Of a stretch of 60,939 nt of DNA, positions 52,625 through 60,938 are shown one piece after another. Source of the stretch: Burkholderia aenigmatica (GTDB taxonomy: Bacteria; Pseudomonadota; Gammaproteobacteria; Burkholderiales; Burkholderiaceae); assembly GCF_902499175.1 (NCBI RefSeq), contig NZ_CABVQC010000059.1:1-60939 (forward strand). Reading direction: 5' to 3'. Numbering within the stretch: the first letter of the stretch is position 1; the number at the start of each line of letters is the position of its first letter. The notes below the pieces were generated by a model. That model saw nothing but the letters and a program-made list of their open reading frames with translations, ran no database searches and had not been told where the DNA came from. The translations under genes were made by a program, and so were the position numbers.

Positions 52625-53619
52625 CGCTGCGCGTACACGGATTTGACGGTCTTCATCAGTGGGTGCTCGAGCAGGCACCGGAAGTTTCGCCCGGTGTCGG
52701 TGAAGTCCAGGTCAGCGTTCTGGCAAACGCGATTTCGTATGTGGATTTGCTCTTTGCGCGAGGAGGCTACCAGGTAAAGCCGCCGCTGCCGCTGGTGCCC
52801 GGCACCGAGTTCACCGGTGTCGTTGCGGCCCTTGGTCCCGGCGTCGAGGGCGGGTTGCAAGTCGGGCAGCACGTCGTGGGAATGACTGTTGGCGGAGCGT
52901 GGGCTGAGCGCACCAATGTCCCTGCGAGTGCCCTGGAGGTCTTGCCCCCACATGTGGACATGCACGCGGCATCGGCATTGCCCGTTACGTATGCGACGGC
53001 ACTGTATGCGTTGAAGCACCGCGGAGCCCTTCAAGTCGGGGAGACCGTTTTCGTATTGGGTGCGGCAGGAGGTGTCGGCCTGGCTTGCGTGCAAGTCGCG
53101 AAGGCGCTTGGTGCGACTGTCGTCGCCGGTGTGACCGGCGACGAAAAAATGAACATTGCCCGGCAAGAAGGGGCGGATCACGTCGTCGACGTTGGCCAGG
53201 CCGAATGGCGCACTGCAGTGCAGGCAGCCGTGCCCGAAGGGGTCGACGTCGTGGTCGACACGATTGGCGATTCGTACACGGAGACGGCATTTCGCACCCT
53301 TCGATGGGGTGGCCGTCATCTGGTCATTGGTTTTGCCGGTGGCAATATTCCCGCAATCCGCTCCAACTTGCCGCTGCTCAAGGGGGCCTCGCTTGTCGGG
53401 GTGGACATTCGCCAGTTCCGGGAGCGCGAGCCTGAGCGTGCGCGAGCCAATCTGGCCGAAGCGGTTGCGATGCTGGCGGCCGGTCAGCTTCGACCGCGCG
53501 TGGCGCAGGTTTATCCCGCTCTCGATTGGGCAAAAGCGATCAGGCAAGCACAGGATGTTTCGACAGTGGGCCGAGTCGTTCTGGATTGGGGCGCGAATCT
53601 GCAGAAGGCTCAAGACTGA
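52618..53619 (+). CDS. Zinc-independent quinone oxidoreductase (MDR family)
   Basis: A 333-residue medium-chain reductase without the structural zinc Cys. VPGTEFTGVVAALGPGVEG, ALPVTYATALYALKHRGAL, FVLGAAGGVGLACVQVAKAL (NADPH-binding) and GRVVLDWG at the end are typical of NADPH:quinone reductase or acrylyl/enoyl-reductase-like members. It starts inside the preceding gene's last codons. A role as an enoyl-CoA or quinone reductase in the acyl degradation block is plausible but not provable from sequence. Confidence 0.87.
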   Translation: MLALRVHGFDGLHQWVLEQAPEVSPGVGEVQVSVLANAISYVDLLFARGGYQVKPPLPLVPGTEFTGVVAALGPGVEGGLQVGQHVVGMTVGGAWAERTNVPASALEVLPPHVDMHAASALPVTYATALYALKHRGALQVGETVFVLGAAGGVGLACVQVAKALGATVVAGVTGDEKMNIARQEGADHVVDVGQAEWRTAVQAAVPEGVDVVVDTIGDSYTETAFRTLRWGGRHLVIGFAGGNIPAIRSNLPLLKGASLVGVDIRQFREREPERARANLAEAVAMLAAGQLRPRVAQVYPALDWAKAIRQAQDVSTVGRVVLDWGANLQKAQD

Positions 53620-53681
53620 CCGCAGCGAGGACCGCGGCGAATTGGCTGGCTAGCTGGCGTTCTACTAGGAAAATCACATCT

Positions 53682-54830
53682 ATGACGATTCAATTCAACC
53701 GCTCGTGGAGTGATCCCGATCTCGAGCAGTATCGCGACACCGTCGTACGGTTCATCGAAGAGGAAATGCTTCCGCACGACGAGGCGGCTCGCCATCGCGG
53801 ACACGTCGGGCATGACTTGTGGCGGAAAGCTGGAGCACTTGGGATCCTGTGCGCCGATCTCCCGGAGGAGTGGGGCGGTGCAGGGGGCGACTTCCGTCAC
53901 GAAGCCGTATTCCATGAAGAGATGGCTCGACGAGCACTCTCGGGCATGAATGCCTCCGTGCACGCGATCGTGGCTCACTATCTCTTGAACCATGGCACCG
54001 AAGCGCAGAAACGTCGCTACCTGCCGCGTCTGATATCGGGCGAACTGGTCGGCGCGATTGCAATGACTGAACCGGGCGCCGGATCGGATCTGAAGGGTAT
54101 TCGTACTCGGGCCCAGCGCGGGCAGGACGGATGGTGCATCAATGGCGCCAAGACGTTCATTTCGAACGGCCTTCTCGCTGGCCTTGTCCTGGTGGTGGCG
54201 AAGACGGAGTCGGGTGAGGGTGCTCGCGGCATTTCGATCTTCCTCCTGGAGACAGCCGATTGCGCCGGCTTCCGGGTCGGACGGTTGCTGGACAAGATCG
54301 GCATGAAGGCGCAAGACACCGCCGAGCTGTTTTTCGACGACGTGCTTGTCGGTGAGGACCAGATCCTCGGCGGACTGCCTGGACAGGGGTTTTACCAACT
54401 GATGGCGGATCTTCCCTACGAACGGTTGCTCATCGGCGTGATGGCCCTGGCAGCGATGGAGGGTGCGTATGAGGAAACACTGGCCTATGTGCGTGATCGG
54501 CAGGCATTCGGACAGGCAATTTCCGCTTTCCAGAACACCAGATTCAAGCTTGCCGAGATTGCCACGGAGATCCAGGTCGGGCGCGCCTTCATTGATCGCT
54601 GCGTGCAGGACTTGCTGGTTGGTCGTTTGGATACCGCAACAGCTTCGATGGCGAAGCTCTGGGGATCGGAGACTCAGGGTAGAGTGGTTGATGCGTGCTT
54701 GCAGTTGTTCGGCGGCTACGGCTATATGAACGAGTACACGATAGCGAGGATGTACACGGATGCCCGCGTTCAACGCATCTACGGTGGCACGAGCGAAATC
54801 ATGAAGGAAGTGATCGCACGCGCATTGTGA
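53682..54830 (+). CDS. Acyl-CoA dehydrogenase, long-chain/isovaleryl type
   Basis: A 382-residue acyl-CoA dehydrogenase. AMTEPGAGSDLKGIRTRA and INGAKTFISNGLLAGLVLVV are the central motifs. The catalytic Glu appears in PYERLLIGVMALAAMEG (helix G position), and the alternative site is Gly in RIYGGTSEIMKEV, as in isovaleryl- and long-chain enzymes. QLFGGYGYMNEY is standard. It is therefore catalytically complete, in contrast to the desulfinase at 41162. It closes the plus-strand operon beginning at 47998. Confidence 0.92.
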   Translation: MTIQFNRSWSDPDLEQYRDTVVRFIEEEMLPHDEAARHRGHVGHDLWRKAGALGILCADLPEEWGGAGGDFRHEAVFHEEMARRALSGMNASVHAIVAHYLLNHGTEAQKRRYLPRLISGELVGAIAMTEPGAGSDLKGIRTRAQRGQDGWCINGAKTFISNGLLAGLVLVVAKTESGEGARGISIFLLETADCAGFRVGRLLDKIGMKAQDTAELFFDDVLVGEDQILGGLPGQGFYQLMADLPYERLLIGVMALAAMEGAYEETLAYVRDRQAFGQAISAFQNTRFKLAEIATEIQVGRAFIDRCVQDLLVGRLDTATASMAKLWGSETQGRVVDACLQLFGGYGYMNEYTIARMYTDARVQRIYGGTSEIMKEVIARAL

Positions 54831-54973
54831 TCGTGCATGTTGCGCCGAGCATCGTGCACGGCGTACGAACTGCAAGCGAGGCCCTGGGAACTGGTCAAGT
54901 TCGTAGGGCCTTTTGTGTTTCCGACTCGAGCTCGCGATGACGGCTCGGCTGAGTATGATCCTCCACGAACCCG

Positions 54974-55687
54974 TCAGCCAACCGAGTCGCGCGAACGTGG
55001 CCGGCCCCCAAATGACCATGTCAGTGCCGGATACCATGCGAGCGTGGCGACGCGCGTCGCGCTGCTGCCGAAATGCTCATCGAATGTGTCGTTCAGACGT
55101 GCCGCCGATGCGAAGCCGAGCTGGTATGCAAGTGCGTGCAAGTCATCGCATGTCTTCGGGTACTCCAGCAATGCCAGTAGTGCACGCATCAAGCGTTGTT
55201 CACGGACGATCGCTGTGAGTGCGTTATTTTCACGGAACAGTTGTCCGGTCAGATCTCGAGGGCTCATCTGCATCCGTTCCGCCGTGAACGGAACCGACCA
55301 CTCCAAGGCAGGATCACTGAATACCGCACGGGCTACTCGGACTGCGAGGACGGGCGCCGCGGTCGTGTCCCACGAGTCTGCCGCAACGTGCTCGACGTGC
55401 CTGTCAATGGTGAGATGTAACTCGTAGCCGATTCTCGGATCAATAGCGGTTGCGCCTTCGTAGTGAAGGGTACGATACGGCCCGAGGACGGCTGACCGCC
55501 CCTGTGTCAGTACACCACGGCGCCGCTCACCGGCGAGCAGGTGATGTCCACGCCGAGCGCTCAAATGGATGGGAAACGGCAGACGCAGGTTGTAGAGGCG
55601 CAGCAAGCGACCGCCACGCGTGGGCAGTCCTCGGACGGGGGGCGAGTTCGCATCAACCACTGTCGGCGAATGAGCGGTGTGAATCAT
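54974..55687 (-). CDS. AraC-family transcriptional regulator (short form)
   Basis: A 237-residue AraC-type protein. The C-terminal half contains the two helix-turn-helix units: FTAERMQMSPRDLTGQLFRE and DLHALAYQLGFASAARLNDT, then FDEHFGSSATRVATL. The N-terminal half (residues 1-125) has no recognisable cupin signature and is shorter than usual for AraC sensors. It stands between the plus-strand acyl-CoA operon and the minus-strand dehydrogenase/ligase genes, so it may control either side. Confidence 0.78.
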   Translation of the reverse strand: MIHTAHSPTVVDANSPPVRGLPTRGGRLLRLYNLRLPFPIHLSARRGHHLLAGERRRGVLTQGRSAVLGPYRTLHYEGATAIDPRIGYELHLTIDRHVEHVAADSWDTTAAPVLAVRVARAVFSDPALEWSVPFTAERMQMSPRDLTGQLFRENNALTAIVREQRLMRALLALLEYPKTCDDLHALAYQLGFASAARLNDTFDEHFGSSATRVATLAWYPALTWSFGGRPRSRDSVG

Positions 55688-55872
55688 GTTGGAAGATCGA
55701 CGAGCGTTGCGTCGTCCGTCACGCCTCTGGTCCGGCGGGGCGGAGCGCTATAAAGATCCTGCAAGGATTCTGCGTGTCCGATTTGCAGAATGCTCGAGGT
55801 GGCAACGTACCGATAGTCATATTCTGCTGGCCAAGCCTGACCAGCAGAATTTTCCGGGAGAGCCGATCGAGG

Positions 55873-57009
55873 TTACTCCTCTGCGAGCGCCCGGCCGATA
55901 ACCAGGCGCTGGATGTCGTTGGCCCCTTCGTAAATCTGGCAGACTCTGACATCGCGATAGATTCGTTCGACCGGAAAATCCGACACGTAGCCGTAGCCAC
56001 CATGGATCTGAATCGCATTCGAACAAATGCTTTCGGCCGCCTCGGACGCGAACATCTTGGCCATCGATGCTTCTTTGAGGCATGGCAAACCGCCATCCTT
56101 CAGCTTCGCCGCACGCCATACCATCAAGCGGGCTGCGTCGAGTGACGTTGCCATGTCGGCAAGCCGGAATGAAACTGCCTGCTGTTCGATGATGGGCTTG
56201 CCGAAGGCCTCTCGCTCTTTTGCGTAGTTCAACGCTGCCTCGAATGCAGCGCGCGCCATCCCGACCGACTGCGCAGCGATGCCGATTCTTCCAGCCTCCA
56301 GATTGGACAATGCGATGCGGTAACCGTCACCCGCGTTCCCCATCAAGGCGGATGCGGGAACCCGGCAATCTTCAAACAGAATTTGCGCGGTATCGGAGGC
56401 ATGCTGCCCCATCTTTTCCTCGATTCGGCCAACGATGTAGCCCTTCGTATGCGTCGGCACCAGAAAGCAGGATATGCCGTGCCTGCCGGCTCCTTTGTCG
56501 GTTACAGCAAACACGATCGCTACGTCAGCGTTCTTTCCCGTCGTAATGAACTGCTTCACGCCGTTGATAACCCAGTCGTCGCCGTCGCGTACTGCGGTCG
56601 TTCGGATTGCTGCCGCGTCTGATCCCGCGTGTGGTTCTGTCAGGCAGAAGCACCCCAAGGACTTCCCTTGCGCCAACGCGGGCAGCCATTCTTCTTTCTG
56701 CTGCGTCGAACCGTACTTGAGCGTGATGCCACATACGAGTGAGTTTTGAACGCTTACGATTGTGGATGTAGCGCCATCGCCTGCTGCGATTTCCTCCAGC
56801 GCGACGGCCAGGGAAAGATAGTCCAGACCGGTGCCACCCCATTCTTCGGGGACCACGACGCCCAGTGCACCGAGTTCGCCAAGTTCCTTCAGTGCATTGG
56901 ACGGAAACGTGTGGTTGCGACTCCACTCTGCCGCATTCGGCGCAAGCCTCTCTTGGGCATAAGCATGCATGGAGTCGCGAATCATCTCCTGCTCATCATT
57001 CAGCATCAT
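55873..57009 (-). CDS. Acyl-CoA dehydrogenase, short/medium-chain type
   Basis: A 378-residue enzyme with the catalytic Glu in CQIYEGANDIQRLVIG, the classical short/medium-chain position. CLTEPHAGSDAAAIRTTAV, WVINGVKQFITTGKNADVAI, YAKEREAFGKPIIEQQAV and IQIHGGYGYVSDFPVER are all intact. It is divergent from neither neighbour: both the upstream small gene and the acyl-CoA synthetase share its strand, suggesting a ligase - small protein - dehydrogenase transcript. Together with the ligase it would activate an acid and introduce the first double bond. Confidence 0.93.
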   Translation of the reverse strand: MMLNDEQEMIRDSMHAYAQERLAPNAAEWSRNHTFPSNALKELGELGALGVVVPEEWGGTGLDYLSLAVALEEIAAGDGATSTIVSVQNSLVCGITLKYGSTQQKEEWLPALAQGKSLGCFCLTEPHAGSDAAAIRTTAVRDGDDWVINGVKQFITTGKNADVAIVFAVTDKGAGRHGISCFLVPTHTKGYIVGRIEEKMGQHASDTAQILFEDCRVPASALMGNAGDGYRIALSNLEAGRIGIAAQSVGMARAAFEAALNYAKEREAFGKPIIEQQAVSFRLADMATSLDAARLMVWRAAKLKDGGLPCLKEASMAKMFASEAAESICSNAIQIHGGYGYVSDFPVERIYRDVRVCQIYEGANDIQRLVIGRALAEE

Positions 57010-57183
57010 TCCTGGCTCCGTGTTTTAGTCGAATTTTAATTTGGGCAGACGTTCTACGACCCACGTCTGCGTGGCAGATTTCACATCCGAAAAATCACAT
57101 CGGATTACTAATGTAATGACCGATGTTTGATTGGCGATTTCGGGTGAACGGGGTAGCGGCGGCGCAAGCTCACGCGCGCTTCA

Positions 57184-57411
57184 TCAAACGCGCATGGCTG
57201 GCCGTTTGAGCGAAGGCGGGAATACCCGCCACACCCGATCGGGGTGGCGGAAAAAGTACATCCTCAAGAGTTGCCCCGGACTGGTGAGCTCGACGTACAC
57301 GCATCGTCGACTGCCGCGCCCGGCCACGCGAACCACTCTGGTTTGCGTGGCTGAGGGCTGTCCCAGCCAATGCTCGACAAGCGCATGCAGGGATTTCGCT
57401 CCTGTACTCAT
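57184..57411 (-). CDS. Small conserved-looking hypothetical protein (75 aa)
   Basis: From the ATG at 57411 the frame encodes 75 residues, MSTGAKSLHALVEHWLGQPS followed by a beta-rich stretch (TRVVRVAGRGSRRCVYVELT) and a basic C-terminus. The even hydrophobic pattern and its place between two same-strand acyl-CoA genes favour a real gene over a shadow. I do not recognise a family. It is rich in Arg and could be a DNA- or RNA-contacting accessory, but this is only a guess from composition. Confidence 0.5.
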   Translation of the reverse strand: MSTGAKSLHALVEHWLGQPSATQTRVVRVAGRGSRRCVYVELTSPGQLLRMYFFRHPDRVWRVFPPSLKRPAMRV

Positions 57412-57493
57412 TTGATCACCAATCTCTTCCTTGGAATTCGTCCCATTACCACTCGAAAAAAATCGGGAAGAGGTTGCGGGCGTGTCTGGTACA

Positions 57494-59035
57494 TCAGGAG
57501 TTTTCGCGAGCAAGATACTGCTTTCGCAATTCGCCCTTCTGCAGTTTTCCGGTTGGGGTCCGCGGCAATGCATCGACGAAGTCAACACTCTTGGGTGCCT
57601 TGTACGAGGCAATTCGTGACTTCGCGAAGTCTATGATCTCCTTCTCGAGCTCCGTCGTTCCTGCATAGCCTTCTGCGAGGGTGACGACAGCCTTTACTCG
57701 TTCTCCCATCTCCGGATCGGGGATACCGATTACTGCCACATCCAGAATGGCGGGGTGGAGTGCGAGCGCGTTTTCGACTTCCTGCGGATAGATATTGACT
57801 CCGCCGGAGATGATCATGAAGCCCTTTCTGTCGGTGAGGTAAAGGAAGCCATCCTCGTCGACATGGCCGATGTCGCCAACCATCGTCCACGTCGAATACA
57901 TCGGGTGTTGGGTCGCACGTGTTTTCTCGGGGTCCTTGTGATACGAGAATGGCGTCGTTTCACGCTCGAAATAGACGAGCCCATCCGATCCAGCGGGCAG
58001 TTCATCACCGCTCTCGTCACAGATGTGAATTTTTCCGAGTATCGAACGCCCAACCGACCCCGGCTTCTTCAACCATTCCGATGGGCCAATGGTCGTAATC
58101 CCGTTCAGCTCCGTGCTTGAATAGAACTCGTACAGTACCGGCCCCCACCAATCCATCATCTTGCGCTTCACGTCAACAGGGCACGGTGCTGCCGCGTGTA
58201 TTGCGACTTTCATGCTGCTGACGTCATACGCGCTTCTGATGTCGTCCGGGAGTTTCAACATCCGGACGAACATTGTCGGAACCCATTGGCTGACGTTCAC
58301 ACGATATTTCTCGATTGCCTCAAGTGCTGTTTCGGCATCGAATTTGTCCATCACGACGACGGTGCCGCCCATGGCCTGAATCGCAGCGCAAGTCCGCAGG
58401 GGGGCAGCATGATAGAGCGGAGCCGGGGAGAGGTACACCGTGTCGCTGCCGCACCCGAAATGTCCGCCGAACATGGCGACCATGCTGTCGCCGGCGTCCG
58501 ACACTTGACGGTCGGGCAGCGGAAGTCGCACCCCCTTCGGGCGTCCGGTTGTTCCCGAAGAATAGAGCATGTCTGCACCACGGGGCTCGTACTCGGGTCG
58601 CTCCGAGGACGCCGTTTCCAACACGGAGCTCATTGAAACCGAACCGGGCAAGGCTTGGTCAAAATGCACGACATGCGAAAGAGACGGGAGGTCGGCCCAT
58701 GCACGTGCGAGATCCTGCCCCACGTCTCCGACAAAGAGACATTTCGCCCCAGAGTTCTGGAGGATGTACTCGATCTCCTCGCTCTTGAGGTGGAAGTTGA
58801 TTGCCGCGACGTAAAGCCCCGAGCGCTGTGCTGCCCAGTAGACGTCGAATATGCGGTGGTCGTTCTCTGAGAGGATGGCGACGACGTCACCTCTGTTCAT
58901 CCCTTGCGCGCGAAGCCAATTCGCGATCCTGAGAGATCGGTCTTCGAGCTCGGAAAAGGTGACATGCAGCCCTGATGCAGCCATGATCGCGGCAGGCTTC
59001 GAGGGGTGGGTTTGGGCGTGCGTTCCGGGGTACAT
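57494..59035 (-). CDS. AMP-forming acyl-CoA synthetase
   Basis: A 513-residue ANL enzyme from the ATG at 59035. LYSSGTTGRPKGVRLPLP is the A3 motif, LYEFYSSTELNG the A5 motif, FLYLTDRKGFMIISGG the A7-A8 hinge and PRTPTGKLQKGELRKQY the catalytic-Lys motif. The frame extends 59 codons upstream, but those residues look non-conserved and the family usually starts near MYPGTHA. It activates a carboxylic acid to its CoA ester for the dehydrogenases and FadB-like protein of the block. The acid may be released by the nearby exported esterases. Confidence 0.9.
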   Translation of the reverse strand: MYPGTHAQTHPSKPAAIMAASGLHVTFSELEDRSLRIANWLRAQGMNRGDVVAILSENDHRIFDVYWAAQRSGLYVAAINFHLKSEEIEYILQNSGAKCLFVGDVGQDLARAWADLPSLSHVVHFDQALPGSVSMSSVLETASSERPEYEPRGADMLYSSGTTGRPKGVRLPLPDRQVSDAGDSMVAMFGGHFGCGSDTVYLSPAPLYHAAPLRTCAAIQAMGGTVVVMDKFDAETALEAIEKYRVNVSQWVPTMFVRMLKLPDDIRSAYDVSSMKVAIHAAAPCPVDVKRKMMDWWGPVLYEFYSSTELNGITTIGPSEWLKKPGSVGRSILGKIHICDESGDELPAGSDGLVYFERETTPFSYHKDPEKTRATQHPMYSTWTMVGDIGHVDEDGFLYLTDRKGFMIISGGVNIYPQEVENALALHPAILDVAVIGIPDPEMGERVKAVVTLAEGYAGTTELEKEIIDFAKSRIASYKAPKSVDFVDALPRTPTGKLQKGELRKQYLARENS

Positions 59036-59794
59036 TGCTTTTAGGAAAGTTGAGTTTCTCTGAAGACGAGATCCAGCTTGGAGGGCATTTCGGATCAACA
59101 AGAAGGCGGTGTCGAGGGCGACTTCCGGATCACGAACGAGTTCTCGGTGTTTGCGAGGACGCGTGACACCCGGAGACATGGGGGGCGTCTCGCCGCAGGA
59201 GGGGTGCCGCATCGCATTGCGAAGGGCGTGAAGAGTCGACGGTTATCGACTCCATGAGCATGTTGACCTGGCACATCGTCTCTCTCCATCTCACATCGTT
59301 CTGCGAACAAGGGCCCATGCGACCACGCTCTTGACAGACTAATGTCAGCGCTCCGTCTGGCCCAAATCCTACTTCGGAGTATATACAATACTTCAACGTA
59401 AGAACAATGCCGATTGTGTGTTTGTGTGTCATCGGTAGAGACAGCTACTAAAGCGGGCTATCGACAAATACCGTGGCTCGTCACTTGATTCATTGCATGT
59501 CGGTGACATCTTCGTGTACCGCCACCAATTTCTCGTACCAATCCATGGCCAAGCGTTGTGCAAGGCGCGTCGCGGTTCTTTGTAATGTTGTTCATAGGAA
59601 CTAGATCTCCATGGAACCGGTCCTCCGTCACATGTTGGTCCCTTTGGGTTGGGGTATCTGCTGAGTCGTTAGTTCTGCGCACTGCGATCTCGTCTGTTTC
59701 GACGATGGTCTCACCTACGCGAGTGCGCGCCTAATCCGTGTGCCGGCCGCGATGCACATCGCTGGTCGGCACACTTAGACAAGGTGGAGACAAC
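59036..59794. other. Long gene-poor region before esterase copy 2
   Basis: About 760 bases between divergent ligase and esterase genes. No frame here has recognisable motifs. An A/T-rich stretch at about 59370-59430 probably holds a promoter, and TGACA-N6-TGTCA lies near 59333. At 59738-59774, GTGTGCCG and CGGCACAC enclose a second inverted repeat GCGATG-CA-CATCGC, just upstream of the esterase ribosome site. Confidence 0.4.
59738..59774. promoter_or_regulatory. Nested inverted repeat upstream of esterase copy 2
   Basis: Outer arms GTGTGCCG and CGGCACAC (8 bp, perfect) enclose inner arms GCGATG and CATCGC around a CA centre. It could be a regulator-binding site or a leader hairpin that controls the esterase message; the ribosome site GGTGGAG follows within about 10 bases. 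Confidence 0.4.
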
Positions 59795-60916
59795 ATGACC
59801 GACGAATATCAGACAACCTCGAGCTTCTACAGAGGGTTGGCCGCGACGAGCATCGTGGGCGCGGTGGTGGCTTTGGGCCTCACCGCTTGTGGGGGGGGAA
59901 GTGACAACGCTGCGGCACCAACGCCGGCGGCTCCGACTTCGATGCAAGTGCAGAATGCTGCGAGCGCATGTTCTGCTCTTGCTGGCGCAACCGTTCCGGC
60001 CAGCGCCATTGCACTGCCAACGCAAGGCGCGGCGATCACATCCGCATCACTGGTCGCAGCCGATAGCAAGACGGGCCTTCCGGACTACTGCCAAGTGCTT
60101 GGCAAGGTGCTGGCGACCAATTCCGCAGATCCCGCGATCAACTTCGAAGTCAATCTCCCGACGACCTGGAACTTCAAGGCATTGCAGTTGGGAGGCGGGG
60201 GCTTCAATGGGCTGCTTGTGACCGGTCTTGGTGGGCAGATAGGCGGCGTGCCCAACTGGCCATCCGACGAACAGCAACCGCTGTCGATGAACTATGTAAC
60301 CTTCGGCAGTGACGGCGGAACGACCCTAGACGGGTCGTTCGGTCTTAACGCTCAAGCACTCGCCAACTATGGCGGGGAGAGCGTCAAACGCACGCATGAC
60401 ACGGCGCTCTATATCATCAACGCGTTCTACAAGACCGCGCCACATCGCATGTATCACATCGGGCACTCCAAGGGGGGGCATGAGAGCCTCGTGGCGGCGC
60501 AACGGTACGCAAGCGACTATGACGGGATCGTCGCTTACTATCCTGCGAACCAGAATCAGGCCATGGTGATGTCGTGGTTCCGGATGTGGAATGCCGCATA
60601 TTCAACCAGTGGCGGGGCGCTCGATCCGGCCAAACAGGCTCTGGTTCGGGCCAAAGTGCTGGCCACATGCGACGGACTGGACGGTGTCGTGGATGGCATC
60701 GTGAGCAACACTGCGGCTTGCCAGGCCACATTCTCGATTAACAGCTTGCGCTGCTCCGGCGGAGCGGACACCGGTGATACTTGCCTGTCCGACGCTCAGA
60801 TCAATACGTTGATGACTGCGGCGACGCCAATGGAGTTTGCTTTCCCGCTGGCTAACGGAGTCACTAGTGCAGTGTTCCGTTCTGTTTGGAACTTAAGCGA
60901 CTGTTGGCGCGAATGA
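59795..60916 (+). pseudogene. Tannase/feruloyl-esterase-family lipoprotein, copy 2, truncated by insertion
   Basis: It begins MTDEYQTTSSFYRGLAATSI and a lipobox LTAC, parallel to copy 1, and keeps the Ser in YHIGHSKGGHESL. Residue by residue it follows copy 1 down to PLANGVTS, then switches at about 60866 to an unrelated tail (AVFRSVWNLSDCWRE) and stops. The Asp and His of the catalytic triad lie beyond the break, so the product cannot be a working hydrolase. The break coincides with the end of a mobile element. DNA divergence from copy 1 is considerable, so the two are old paralogues rather than a fresh duplication. Confidence 0.88.
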
Positions 60917-60938
60917 CCTTCTGCAAGATGTCGCGCGC
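60864..60938 (-). CDS. Transposase C-terminus, partial (IS630-like)
   Basis: The minus strand encodes a 24-residue fragment ARDILQKVIRANSRLSSKQN followed by GTLH and a stop. The ending resembles the DILEKI-R-type C-termini of IS630-family transposases as I recall them. The stop codon TAG is formed by bases at the insertion edge (60864-60866). The rest of the gene lies outside the window. Confidence 0.6.
   Translation of the reverse strand, partial: ARDILQKVIRANSRLSSKQNGTLH

Noticed and set aside
44103..60866. The two esterase copies as a recent duplication or as direct repeats bounding a transposon
   Set aside because: Their DNA differs at many codon third positions, so they are old paralogues and not recombination-fresh repeats.
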